A stretch of DNA of 64,000 nt from Actinoplanes ianthinogenes (GCF_018324205.1 NZ_AP023356.1:2497501-2561500); one strand, 5' to 3'; shown: positions 9,347 to 16,755, numbered from the stretch's first letter. The notes: generated by a model not told the origin, from the letters alone. Numbers and translations: made by a program.

Positions 9347-9422
9347 TGTCTTAGCTTCCGCTAGTGTCACCGCGTTGCGTACGCGCCCACGCGCGCATCG
9401 CCACACTCGCCGGAAGTCGGAT

Positions 9423-9444
9423 GAGCGCAAACGCCCTTGCGCAA
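9423..9444 (+). promoter_or_regulatory. Degenerate member of the TTGCGCAAG operator family
   Basis: The right arm CTTGCGCAA (9436-9444) is perfect; the left arm GAGCGCAAA matches six of nine bases. Arm spacing is the same 4 bases as in the perfect sites near 19.8, 20.7 and 22.3 kb. It lies 50 bases before ATG 9494. Confidence 0.45.
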
Positions 9445-9493
9445 GTATCCTGACTCGGTATCAACTCCGGCACGACAAGGAGTCTCGGAAGAC

Positions 9494-10105
9494 ATGACGC
9501 ACAGCACCATGCGCCAATTAGATGCAGTGAAAGATGAATTGCGCGAGGAGCTAAAAAAGTTGCGACTCGCGGATGGCAAGGATCAGCGCAGTCCGATTTT
9601 AAAGCGGGTTGCGCATCTTGTGCTTGAACTACGTCAGCACTTTTTGACCCCTGAAGGCGAGCCGGATTGGGCTGGAACCAACGGCACGTATCGGCTAGCC
9701 ATGCGGGAACTTTATAGTGATGCTGCATTCCCGCCCGAGCTGATTAACAGCACGCAATCCGCAGTGCGTTATCACTTGTCGACGATTCAGCGTGAAACGC
9801 TGACAGAGGAACAACTGGATGATGCCGGCCTTCAAAAGGCATCGCTACGCGAGCGCGGGCACGAACGCGATAAGCAGCGGTCGTCCCTAGTGCAGGCTGC
9901 CAAGAAACTAAACGTGCCAGGCACGACCGATACCCTGCGCGGTCTAATCGCAGCACAGGTCATCGTGGACCAGACGACCGAGAAGTCCCTGATCAGCCTA
10001 GATACTGTCCAGCAGAACCAGGCCATAGAGGCGCTAGACAAGCTAGCAGCCCGCGTCGCCGAGCTGCGCGAGCTGCTCGCGGGGCAGGGCGCCGGCCGCG
10101 CGTGA
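9494..10105 (+). CDS. Putative phage regulatory protein
   Basis: A 203-residue protein of unknown function. It is clearly richer in A and T and uses more A/T-ending codons than its neighbours, suggesting separate ancestry. A central segment, STQSAVRYHLSTIQRETL, could be a recognition-type helix pair, and the C-terminal 40 residues are a Leu/Ala-rich coil (IEALDKLAARVAELRELL). ATG 9494 follows GGAAG closely; an upstream TTG at 9437 lies within the operator half-site and is less likely. It stands alone between two terminator/promoter regions, as a regulator gene often does. The regulatory role is inference. Confidence 0.5.
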   Translation: MTHSTMRQLDAVKDELREELKKLRLADGKDQRSPILKRVAHLVLELRQHFLTPEGEPDWAGTNGTYRLAMRELYSDAAFPPELINSTQSAVRYHLSTIQRETLTEEQLDDAGLQKASLRERGHERDKQRSSLVQAAKKLNVPGTTDTLRGLIAAQVIVDQTTEKSLISLDTVQQNQAIEALDKLAARVAELRELLAGQGAGRA

Positions 10106-10109
10106 CGAA

Positions 10110-10128
10110 GTGACGGAAGTTCCGTCAC
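10110..10128 (+). promoter_or_regulatory. Perfect 19-bp palindrome, likely operator
   Basis: GTGACGGAAGTTCCGTCAC is a perfect palindrome about a central G, 4 bases after the stop of the preceding gene. A second, imperfect copy with arms GTGACG and CGTCAC lies at 10179-10197. Two related sites about 70 bp apart in front of the nuclease operon suggest a repressor-binding pair. Confidence 0.55.
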
Positions 10129-10250
10129 CTAGCTTCCTCTCTATAGGTCTTCTCCTCCCCCTATAGCACCAATACGAAGTGACGATACTTCCGTCACTCC
10201 GTCACACCCCCAAGCCGCCACCCCCGGCGTGGGGTTTCTCGCGTTCGCGT

Positions 10251-10276
10251 GAACAGCCTTTCCGCGTTGGCCCACT
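10251..10276 (+). promoter_or_regulatory. Dispersed phage motif, copy B
   Basis: GAACAG at 10251 (last base differs) and TGGCCCACT at 10268, separated by 11 bases; 43 bases before ATG 10320. It is followed by GTGTCC and GGACAC, an inverted pair just before the start codon. Confidence 0.55.
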
Positions 10277-10319
10277 TGCTGTGTGTCCTAATCGCCGATG
10301 AAAGGCCGGACACGCACGC

Positions 10320-11135
10320 ATGACTGTTCCAAAGATCAACACCATCACGCGCGGCGACTCGCGCTTCTATGTCAATCCCGAGTCCGGCGCTAAAGCCCCC
10401 GGCGTGACGAGCGTCGTCGGAATGCTTCCGAAGCCCTTCCTCAAGTTCTGGGCCTCGAAGGTTGTCGCGGAATACGCGGTTCAGAACCTCGGCGACATCG
10501 TCGGAATTGCGCTCCGCGGCGATGCCGACGGTGCGATCGACTACCTCAAGCGGGCACCCGACCGCGAGACGAAGAAGGCCGCCGACGTCGGCAGCGAGGC
10601 GCACGACTACTTCGAGCGCATGGCAAAAGGCCAGGCTGTGGGGCGTGTGCACCCCGAACTGAAGCCCTTCGTCGAGCACTTCGGCACGTTCCTCGACGAG
10701 TTCCAGCCTGAGATCGTTTTCACAGAGGAGACGGTCTGGTCGGAAGCACACGACTACGCCGGCTCGTTCGACGCCTTCGCGACTATCCAGGGTGAGGCGG
10801 TCTGGCTCGACTGGAAGACGACTCGCTCCGGCGTTCATGCCGAGGTGGCACTCCAGCTCGCCGCGTACCGCCACGCCGACTACATCATCCGCCCGGACGG
10901 CAGCCGCGTCCCGCTGCCGAAGGCCGAAGGCGGCGCCGTGCTGCACGTCCGCCCGGAGGGTTGGAAGCTCGTCCCGGTCAACTGTGGACCGGAGAGCTTC
11001 GAGTTCTTCCTCCACCTCCGCGAGGTCTTCCGCTGGGAGAAAGAGTTCAAGGAGACGGTTATCGGCGACCCGCTGAACGAGGGCGCGAAGCCAACTCGAC
11101 GGACTCCAGCTCCGCGCGCCCGGCGGTCTGCGTGA
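10320..11135 (+). CDS. PD-(D/E)XK exonuclease (Cas4/RecB-like)
   Basis: This 271-residue protein has the nuclease core: an early GVTSVVGMLPKP segment with a following Trp and a His-rich helix (GSEAHDYFERMAKG), then GSFDAF and VWLDWKTT, giving the Asp ... Asp-x-Lys catalytic set around residues 148-164. Such phage proteins process DNA ends for recombination and replication. It begins at ATG 10320 behind motif copy B. Its stop overlaps the GTG of a LAGLIDADG gene, so the two nucleases are co-translated. The nuclease fold is well supported; the biological role (recombination exonuclease) is inferred. Confidence 0.75.
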   Translation: MTVPKINTITRGDSRFYVNPESGAKAPGVTSVVGMLPKPFLKFWASKVVAEYAVQNLGDIVGIALRGDADGAIDYLKRAPDRETKKAADVGSEAHDYFERMAKGQAVGRVHPELKPFVEHFGTFLDEFQPEIVFTEETVWSEAHDYAGSFDAFATIQGEAVWLDWKTTRSGVHAEVALQLAAYRHADYIIRPDGSRVPLPKAEGGAVLHVRPEGWKLVPVNCGPESFEFFLHLREVFRWEKEFKETVIGDPLNEGAKPTRRTPAPRARRSA

Positions 11136-11473
11136 TCGAGGATGCCAGCCCGGTCGACTTGGCTTGGCTGGCCGGCCTGCTCGAAGGCGAGGGCGCCTTT
11201 GACCTCCACCGGCAGCGCTACCCGCGCGTACGTCTGGGGATGACGGACCGGGACATCGTTACACGCGCGGCCGAGCTGGTCGGCGCGAACGTCCGCGTTT
11301 CTCTTCGACCGCCGCCGCAGACCGCGCTCTGGCACGCCGAGATCTCCGGCCCACGCGCCGAGGCGGTCATGCGGGCGATCCTCCCGCACATGGGCGCCCG
11401 GCGTTCCAGCCGTATCGCCTCAGTCCTGGCCCACGCGCCAAAGACGAGCAAGGCCGCCCCAGACCTCGCCTGA
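11132..11473 (+). CDS. LAGLIDADG-type homing endonuclease-like protein
   Basis: A 113-residue protein with one LAGLIDADG-type motif, LAWLAGLLEGEGAF, at residues about 9-22, including the acidic Glu positions that bind the metal. One motif per chain implies it would work as a homodimer. The rest has short strands with basic residues (VRLGMTDRDIVTRAAELVG) as in this fold. It starts at GTG 11132 inside the stop of the nuclease gene, so it is an ordinary operon member and not in an intron or intein. It could be a homing enzyme or a domesticated DNA-binding protein. Confidence 0.7.
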   Translation: MIEDASPVDLAWLAGLLEGEGAFDLHRQRYPRVRLGMTDRDIVTRAAELVGANVRVSLRPPPQTALWHAEISGPRAEAVMRAILPHMGARRSSRIASVLAHAPKTSKAAPDLA

Positions 11474-11497
11474 ACAGGTCCGGGCCGCTGGCCCACT
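11472..11497 (+). promoter_or_regulatory. Dispersed phage motif, copy C
   Basis: GAACAG at 11472 overlaps the stop of the LAGLIDADG gene; TGGCCCACT at 11489, 11-base gap. It lies 57 bases before TTG 11555. Confidence 0.55.
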
Positions 11498-11554
11498 TGC
11501 TCGTTACCAAGAATCCGCGCGGGTCGCTCCCGCGCTGTACTCAGGAGGCACCGT

Positions 11555-12229
11555 TTGGGCCTGCGTATTTTCGAGACCGACCCCGAGGCCGCGCCGAAGG
11601 AGCGCAAGCGTTTCGCTGATGACCTCGTCGGTCGCTTTCGCTCCGGCTACTCCATCAACGGACGGCCAGCCAGCCTGACCGAGTGGCGAGTCACCACCGG
11701 AGACCCCGACGTCGCCGATGCGATCGTGGGTCTCTACGGCGGCGACGCCCCGCAGACCTGGGACACCAAGGGTGAGGACACCCTGGAGGTCTTCACCAAG
11801 GCCGAGAAGGTCAAGATCCTGCTCGACGGCCCCGAGTCAATCCGTCAGGAGATGGTCCTCTGGGGCCGCGCGGGCGCGATCCGTCGCTGCGACGGCGTCG
11901 AGCAGACCGGCGACGAAGCGAAGGGCAAGCCGTGCGAATGCCCGGCGAGCTTCACCGAGCGCAAGGAGGCCGCCAAGCGCGGCACCGGGTGCCAGCCGTC
12001 GATCTCCATCTTCTTCCGCCTGGTCGACGACGAGACGATCGGGCGCTTCAAGTTCGTCTCCGGCTCCTGGTCGCTGGTGAAGGACATCGTCTCTGTCGAG
12101 AAGAAGCTCGCCACCATCAACGGGCCGGCGTACGCCTGGCTCGGCCTGGAGGTCGTCGAGTTCGACGCGGGCGGCCAGCGCAGGAAGTTCACCAAGCCGG
12201 TGATCGACATTCTCGGCCCAGCTGCGTAA
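11555..12229 (+). CDS. phiC31 Gp3-like recombination directionality factor
   Basis: This 224-residue protein begins with the family signature LRIFETDPEAAPKERKRFAD, followed by an SLTEWRVTTGDPDVADAIVGL-like block, and contains Cys residues near 114-146 in a possible metal site (RRCDG, CECP, GCQP). This fits the Gp3-like family of Streptomyces phages phiC31/phiBT1, in which Gp3 switches the serine integrase from integration to excision. TTG 11555 has AGGAGG at a good distance. If the call is right, a serine integrase should lie outside the window. Some relatives may instead be single-strand DNA or replication accessory proteins. Confidence 0.65.
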   Translation: MGLRIFETDPEAAPKERKRFADDLVGRFRSGYSINGRPASLTEWRVTTGDPDVADAIVGLYGGDAPQTWDTKGEDTLEVFTKAEKVKILLDGPESIRQEMVLWGRAGAIRRCDGVEQTGDEAKGKPCECPASFTERKEAAKRGTGCQPSISIFFRLVDDETIGRFKFVSGSWSLVKDIVSVEKKLATINGPAYAWLGLEVVEFDAGGQRRKFTKPVIDILGPAA

Positions 12230-12250
12230 GTGATCTTTCGCAACTAGCAA

Positions 12251-12290
12251 CGGCCTCGGGTCGGCGGGATCTTCCCCCGGCCCGGGGCCG
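12251..12290 (+). terminator. Hairpin, possible terminator
   Basis: Arms CGGCCTCGGG and CCCGGGGCCG (one G-T pair) with a 20-base loop, 22 bases after the Gp3-like gene. There is no long T run, so termination is uncertain. Confidence 0.5.
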
Positions 12291-12308
12291 CTTCCATAGG
12301 AGGACTGC

Positions 12309-12494
12309 TTGATCCTGAACCTTCTCGCGAAGCAGGGCCACGACCGCGAGCTGACCCGCATCGGCGAGCTGGCCGATCTCACCGCGGCCGACTACGTCGT
12401 GATCACCGGGGAAGCCAGCTCGACCGATCGAAGCCGCTGGGCCGCAGCCGTCGGCGACGCCGTCATCCGAGGCGTCCGGATCGAGCGCGCGTGA
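12309..12494 (+). CDS. Small hypothetical phage protein
   Basis: A 61-residue protein, TTG 12309 behind AGGAGGA. It shows alternating helix and strand (ELTRIGELADLTAADYVVITG) and ends with basic residues. Its stop overlaps the next GTG by 4 bases. Not recognised. Confidence 0.55.
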   Translation: MILNLLAKQGHDRELTRIGELADLTAADYVVITGEASSTDRSRWAAAVGDAVIRGVRIERA

Positions 12495-12943
12495 CCCGAC
12501 TTCGGTTGGTGCCCATCACTCGCGATGCCGCAGTTGCTTTCGTTGACCATGTTCATCGTCACCACCGACGCCCGCAGGGATACCGATTTGCCGTGGGGGT
12601 AGCGAATGAAACGGATCTCGTTGGTGTGGCAATGGCCGGGCGCCCAGTCGCGCGAGCCCTGGACGACGGCCGCACCATCGAGGTCACTCGCGTAGCTACC
12701 GACGGCACCTACAACGCCTGTTCAATGCTGTACGGGGCGTGTTGGCGGGCTGCCCGTGCCCTCGGATACACCCATGCGGTGACGTACACGCAGGCTGACG
12801 AGTCGGGTGCGTCTTTGCGCGCGGTCGGCTGGACTCGGGCGGCCGTCCTGCCGCCGCGGTCCGGCTGGGATTCGCCGAGCCGGCGCCGAGGAGACCGTGG
12901 CACCGATGGCGTCTTGCGCGTCCGTTGGGAGATCTCGGCGTGA
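12491..12943 (+). CDS. GNAT-fold XF1762-like phage protein
   Basis: This 150-residue protein matches the pattern of the XF1762-like family found in phages and mobile elements: an N-terminal strand with LRLVPITRDAAVAFVDHVHRHH, the core GVAMAGRPVARALDDG, and VTRVATDGTYNACSMLYGACWRAARALG, which resembles the acetyl-CoA-binding turn and helix of GNAT folds. No substrate can be assigned. GTG 12491 overlaps the previous stop and its own stop overlaps the next GTG, so it is part of a tightly coupled run of four genes. Confidence 0.65.
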   Translation: MTRLRLVPITRDAAVAFVDHVHRHHRRPQGYRFAVGVANETDLVGVAMAGRPVARALDDGRTIEVTRVATDGTYNACSMLYGACWRAARALGYTHAVTYTQADESGASLRAVGWTRAAVLPPRSGWDSPSRRRGDRGTDGVLRVRWEISA

Positions 12944-13383
12944 GCAATGCCGCGAAGGCGAAAGGCACCCGCTGGGAGACGGCCCTCGCCGCGTTCTTTC
13001 GTACAGCTGGCATCGGAGCCTACCGCCCAGCTCAGGCGGGCTTTCGTGACGTTGGAGACCTTCACGGCCTCGACCCGTTCGTAGGGCAGGCTAAGGACTA
13101 TAAATCCTGGCAAGACGCCATCCGGGAGGGCCTGGACGGAGCGGAGAAGCAGAAGCTCCACGCGGGACAGCTGTACGGCGTCGCGTTCATCAAGCGGGCT
13201 CGGCGCGGCGCGGGCGCCGGCTACGCCGTGACCACGGTCGCCACCTGGGCGCGGGTCCTGATCCGGCTCCGCCGCGCGGAGGAACTGCTTCGCGACCACG
13301 TTCCGATCGCCGTCTACGACGCGCACATCCGCCAGGCCGAGGCGGAGGCAGGCGAGGCGTTCGGCAAGGAGTTGTCGCCGTGA
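12940..13383 (+). CDS. Holliday-junction-resolvase-like PD-(D/E)XK nuclease
   Basis: This 147-residue protein has KGTRWETALAAFF (catalytic Glu near residue 12), then DVGDLHGLDPFVGQAKDYKSW, giving Asp and the Gln/x/Lys pair of an archaeal-type resolvase core (residues about 38-54). Phage enzymes of this kind cut branched DNA intermediates. It starts at GTG 12940, overlapping the previous stop, and overlaps the next gene as well. The fold is likely; the precise substrate is inferred. Confidence 0.65.
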   Translation: MSNAAKAKGTRWETALAAFFRTAGIGAYRPAQAGFRDVGDLHGLDPFVGQAKDYKSWQDAIREGLDGAEKQKLHAGQLYGVAFIKRARRGAGAGYAVTTVATWARVLIRLRRAEELLRDHVPIAVYDAHIRQAEAEAGEAFGKELSP

Positions 13384-13769
13384 CGCCGCCAAACGGATGT
13401 GCGCTCTGCGGCGTTCTGGAGCGCGAACACTGCTGGCACTTCTTCGCCGGCCACCTCGGCGATGGGCGGAAGCGCTACGTCGCGCCGACCGATGCCGTCC
13501 GGCTGGCCCGGATGCTGGCCCGGCGCAAGGCGAAACCGCCTGAACACCCCCGCGTTGTTGGCCCACTTTCTCAACGAGCCCGCCGGGCAACCTCGCCACA
13601 CAACGAAGGAGCGCACATGACCGAGATCTCCACCCCGACCCTGACCGCCTCCACCTCCGAGATCCGGGCCTGGGCGAAGGAGAACGGCCACCAGGTCGGC
13701 GACCGGGGTCGGATCGCCAAGGACGTCAAGGACGCCTTCGCCGCAGCGACCGGTCGGCTGGCCGAGTAG
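13380..13769 (+). CDS. Zinc-finger-like N terminus fused in frame to an Lsr2-type DNA-binding domain
   Basis: A 129-codon frame starting at GTG 13380 inside the previous stop. Residues 7-20 (CALCGVLEREHCWH) hold a Cys/His cluster as in small phage zinc proteins. Residues about 92-124 (SEIRAWAKENGHQVGDRGRI and onward) match the C-terminal DNA-binding domain of Lsr2, an actinobacterial nucleoid protein binding AT-rich DNA. The middle, codons about 54-79, overlaps motif copy D and a strong ribosome site for ATG 13618, so the frame may really be two products. A terminator follows. Confidence 0.55.
   Translation: MTPPNGCALCGVLEREHCWHFFAGHLGDGRKRYVAPTDAVRLARMLARRKAKPPEHPRVVGPLSQRARRATSPHNEGAHMTEISTPTLTASTSEIRAWAKENGHQVGDRGRIAKDVKDAFAAATGRLAE
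13542..13567 (+). promoter_or_regulatory. Dispersed phage motif, copy D
   Basis: GAACAC at 13542 and TGGCCCACT at 13559, 11-base gap. It lies within the open frame of the preceding gene and 50 bases before ATG 13618. Confidence 0.6.
13618..13769 (+). CDS. Internal start giving a free 50-residue Lsr2-like domain
   Basis: ATG 13618 has AAGGAG seven bases upstream and motif copy D before that. It would give MTEISTPTLTASTSEIRAWA and the rest of the Lsr2 C-terminal domain, with the Arg-Gly-Arg loop (GDRGRI) that enters the minor groove in Lsr2. This nested product is likely if motif D is a promoter. It could act as a phage silencer or anti-silencer; that is inference. Confidence 0.55.
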
Positions 13770-13790
13770 ACCCGCAACCGCACGAACCGA

Positions 13791-13828
13791 AAGGCCCCGG
13801 CCCGGCATTGCGCCGAGTCGGGGCCTTT
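13791..13828. terminator. Bidirectional terminator
   Basis: Stem AAGGCCCCG (13791) / CGGGGCCTT (13819), with T after the right arm and T on the minus strand after the left arm. It serves the Lsr2-like gene and a small convergent gene. Confidence 0.7.
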
Positions 13829-13839
13829 GGCATTTCTGG

Positions 13840-13953
13840 CTACTTCGGCCAGGCTTGCAAGACCGCCGCGACCGCCAAAAGGGTCGGAGGCGTAGCGGCG
13901 ATCAGTGCGAGCACTACGCGGCGGTCACGTTGGCGGGGTACCTTCTGCCTCAA
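13840..13953 (-). CDS. Small membrane peptide (37 residues)
   Basis: On the minus strand, TTG 13953 follows AGGAAGGAA at five bases and opens a 37-residue frame: a basic start (RQKVPRQRDRR) then one hydrophobic helix (VVLALIAATPPTLLAVAAV) and a stop 12 bases before a bidirectional terminator. It is the only minus-strand phage gene seen before 25 kb. Basic-plus-single-helix peptides are common in phage regulatory regions, but I cannot name a function. Confidence 0.5.
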   Translation of the reverse strand: MRQKVPRQRDRRVVLALIAATPPTLLAVAAVLQAWPK

Positions 13954-14109
13954 CGGGGTTCCTTCCTACGCGATGGGCTTCCGGAGGCGGCGCCGGGCCG
14001 CAATCCCGGCGTTGCCGTCTCCATCCACAAAGCACCATACCGAGGCTCTGACCAGCAAAAATAACCGTCAGGGTGTAGTGGATTTTCCGGCAGTCGGTGT
14101 AAACCGCTG

Positions 14110-14144
14110 TTGACGTGCAGCGATAGCGCTAGTCTAAAGACTAG
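14110..14144 (+). promoter_or_regulatory. Candidate promoter with palindromic operator
   Basis: A -35-like TTGACG (14110) is followed by a 16-bp palindrome, CTAGTCT-AA-AGACTAG (14129-14144), covering the place of a -10 box (TAGTCT or TAAAGA; spacing is not ideal for either). The 321-bp stretch 13954-14274 has no gene; apart from this site, it holds the CGGTGTAAACCGC repeat (14095) and motif copy E. Confidence 0.45.
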
Positions 14145-14215
14145 TAGTCGCGGGAGCAGTGACAGGTTTCACTCTATCGAGGTATCCGGCTGATCCTGCG
14201 TCGCAGATTTCGAGC

Positions 14216-14242
14216 GAACACCGCGCCCCTCTCTGGCCCACT
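14216..14242 (+). promoter_or_regulatory. Dispersed phage motif, copy E
   Basis: GAACAC at 14216 and TGGCCCACT at 14234, 12-base gap, 32 bases before the primase start. Confidence 0.6.
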
Positions 14243-14274
14243 CCCCTCTCGTCCCTTTGACGAGAGGAAACTCT

Positions 14275-16755
14275 GTGACCCTGGATGACCTCCTCGGCCG
14301 CTTCGCCGAGGTCGTCGAGGAGCGCGACGGCTGGGTAGTTCCGTGCCCGGCGCACTCCGACTCTCGACCTTCCCTGCGCATCGCCGTCTCTGAGACCGGC
14401 CGCGTGCTCCTGAAGTGCCGCGCTGGATGCCACTCCGCGAAGGTCGTCGAGTCACTCGGGCTGACCTGGGCCGAGCTGGCGGCTGTCGAACCGGGTGAGA
14501 TCCGAGCTCGCGCGACGTCGACCGCCACCCCGGCCGGTCCAGCGGAGATCGCGGCGCTCGCCGCCGACCTCGACCGCTGGGCGGCCAACCTGATCAGCGG
14601 CGGCGAGGAGGAGGCGTACGCCTACGCCCGCGACCGCTTCGGCCTGGACGCCGCGGACTGCCACCGGCTCGGCCTCGGGTATGCCGTCGGCCTGGGCGGC
14701 GGCCCCCGCCTGGTCGTCCCGTTCCGCGACGAGCTGGGCGTCCCGCGTGGCTACCAGGCCCGCGCGCTCGACCCGAAGGCCCGCGTCCGCTGGCTCGGCG
14801 CGAAGTCGCCGGAGGGCGCAAGCTGGGCCAAGGTCGGATGGCTCCCGGGCGAATCCGGCTGGGCCGAGGTGCTCGTCACCGAAGGCCCCGGCGACGGCCT
14901 GACCGCCTGCGCGGTCGGCTACGACGTGATCCTCGTGCGCGGCGCCGGCCTGGCCGGCAGCGTGGCCGCCGACATCGTCCGCATGGCGGGCGGGCGACCG
15001 ATTGTGGTCTGCGGCGACGCCGACAGCTCGGGCGACGCCTTCAGCCGGACCCTCACGGCCGAGCTGGCGAAGCGCGGCGAGCACGTCCGGCGAGTCCGGC
15101 CGCCTCGAGACGGCGACGACCTTACGGCCTGGCGCGAGCACAACCCGGCCACCTTCGCCACCGACCTCACGCGCGCCGTGTCGACCGCCCCAGCGCTCGG
15201 CGGCGTGGCCGCACGGGTAGATGCCTTCTCCGACGCGGACCTGACCGAGGTCGCCTCGGCCCGCCGGCTGAAGACGCACTTCGAGTCGCTCGGCTCTGGC
15301 GTGCGGTACAGCCCCGAGGCGGGCTTCTTCCTCCTGCGTCACGGCGTCTGGCGTCCCGACCGGCTCGACGAGGTCCGCACGGCCGCACAAGACGTCGCGG
15401 GTGACCTCTGGAACGAGGCCGCCGAGTTGGTCGCCGAGCTGGAAGCAATCGAGGCCGCGGGCGATCCGTCCGGCGAGGCGAAGAAGCTGCGTGGGCGAGT
15501 CGTCGCGGTCAAGCAGTTCGCCAAGGCCGCAAACAGCAAGAAGGGCATCGACGCGATGGTCCGCGAGCTTCAGGCCCTTCGGGGCGTTGCCGCCGACCTG
15601 GCCGACTTCGACAAGGACCCGCACCTTCTCGCCTGCCGGAACGGCGTCGTCGACCTGCGAACCGGCGAACTGCTCCCGCACGACCCGGCCTACCTGCTCA
15701 CGCGGCGCATCGACCTGGACTTCGACCCGGCCGCGACCGCTCCGCGCTGGGAGAGGTTCATGGACGAGATCTTCCCGGACCCGATCCGGCACGCGGGGCT
15801 CCCGGCGTACATGCGGCGGCTTGTCGGCTACGGCATCACTGGCCTGACCACCGAACAGTGCTTCGCGGTCTTCTGGGGCAAGGGCGCCAACGGAAAGAGC
15901 GTCTTCACCGACACGCTGACCGAGGTCTTCCGCGAGATTGTGGTGACGACGCCGTTCTCCACCTTCGAGGAGAAGCCGTCCGGCGGCATCCCGAATGATC
16001 TCGCTGCGCTCAAGGGCTCCCGACTCGTCATGGCCAGCGAGGGCGAGCAGGGCCGGCCGATGGCCGAGGCGGTGCTCAAGCGCGTCACCGGCCGCGACTC
16101 GATCTCCGCCCGCTTCATGCGCAAGGAGTTCTTCGAGTTCAAGCCGACCTTCCTGCTCATGCTCGCGACCAACTTCCGGCCGCAGTTCCGCGGCCAGGAT
16201 GAGGGTCTCTGGCGGCGGGTGAAGCTCATCCCGTTCGAGCGGTACTTCGCCCCGGAGGAGCGCGACCACAAGCTCGGCGACAAGCTCCTCGCCGAGGCTC
16301 AGGGCATCCTCGCCTGGGCCGTCCGCGGTGCGGTCGAGTGGTTCCGCGAGGGTCTGGCCGACCCGCTGCCGATCGTGGACGCAACACGGGAGTACCGGCA
16401 GACGAGCGATGCGCTCGCGGGCGTCCTGCCCGGCGTCCTGGTCTTCGATGACGACGCGAAGATCACCGGCAAGGTGGCCTTCGAGGCGTATCTCGGCTGG
16501 GTCGAAGAGGAGAACCTTCCGAGCAAGGAGGTCTGGACGCGCCGGACCTTCTTCGCGGCGCTGGAGGAGCGCGGCGCGGGCAAGCGGAAGGACCGGGCGG
16601 GCGTCTACTTCACCGGCATCCGGCTCGCACGCAGCTCGGATCACATCGCCGAAGAAAAAGTCGCCGAGGAGCGAACACCTGCCGGGGCGCTGGCCCACTC
16701 ACCGGTCGCAACCATCTCGGCTCCGTCGCTCAGCGACGAACTTTCGGAGGTCTGA
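14275..16755 (+). CDS. Phage primase-helicase (Toprim + D5/P4-type)
   Basis: This 826-residue protein combines priming and unwinding for phage replication. Residues about 23-48 form a zinc site (CPAHSDSRPS ... CRAGCH). A Toprim domain follows near 198-245 (VTEGPGDGLTAC and VVCGDADSSGDAF, giving Glu and Asp-x-Asp). A middle D5_N-type region precedes the SF3-type helicase with Walker A GKGANGKS near 535 and a later LMLATNFRPQ strand. GTG 14275 is chosen because GAGAGGAA lies six bases upstream; TTG 14257 has no such site. Motif copy F lies within its last 30 codons. Confidence 0.9.
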   Translation: MTLDDLLGRFAEVVEERDGWVVPCPAHSDSRPSLRIAVSETGRVLLKCRAGCHSAKVVESLGLTWAELAAVEPGEIRARATSTATPAGPAEIAALAADLDRWAANLISGGEEEAYAYARDRFGLDAADCHRLGLGYAVGLGGGPRLVVPFRDELGVPRGYQARALDPKARVRWLGAKSPEGASWAKVGWLPGESGWAEVLVTEGPGDGLTACAVGYDVILVRGAGLAGSVAADIVRMAGGRPIVVCGDADSSGDAFSRTLTAELAKRGEHVRRVRPPRDGDDLTAWREHNPATFATDLTRAVSTAPALGGVAARVDAFSDADLTEVASARRLKTHFESLGSGVRYSPEAGFFLLRHGVWRPDRLDEVRTAAQDVAGDLWNEAAELVAELEAIEAAGDPSGEAKKLRGRVVAVKQFAKAANSKKGIDAMVRELQALRGVAADLADFDKDPHLLACRNGVVDLRTGELLPHDPAYLLTRRIDLDFDPAATAPRWERFMDEIFPDPIRHAGLPAYMRRLVGYGITGLTTEQCFAVFWGKGANGKSVFTDTLTEVFREIVVTTPFSTFEEKPSGGIPNDLAALKGSRLVMASEGEQGRPMAEAVLKRVTGRDSISARFMRKEFFEFKPTFLLMLATNFRPQFRGQDEGLWRRVKLIPFERYFAPEERDHKLGDKLLAEAQGILAWAVRGAVEWFREGLADPLPIVDATREYRQTSDALAGVLPGVLVFDDDAKITGKVAFEAYLGWVEEENLPSKEVWTRRTFFAALEERGAGKRKDRAGVYFTGIRLARSSDHIAEEKVAEERTPAGALAHSPVATISAPSLSDELSEV
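16673..16699 (+). promoter_or_regulatory. Dispersed phage motif, copy F
   Basis: GAACAC at 16673 and TGGCCCACT at 16691, 12-base gap. It is embedded in the 3' end of the primase gene, 55 bases before ATG 16755. Confidence 0.6.

Noticed and set aside
13808..14113. A 101-codon plus-strand frame in the gap before the primase
   Set aside because: It starts inside a terminator, has no ribosome site and is Arg-rich without a pattern.
14452..16698. A 748-codon minus-strand frame
   Set aside because: It is the shadow of the primase-helicase gene, which has full motif support.
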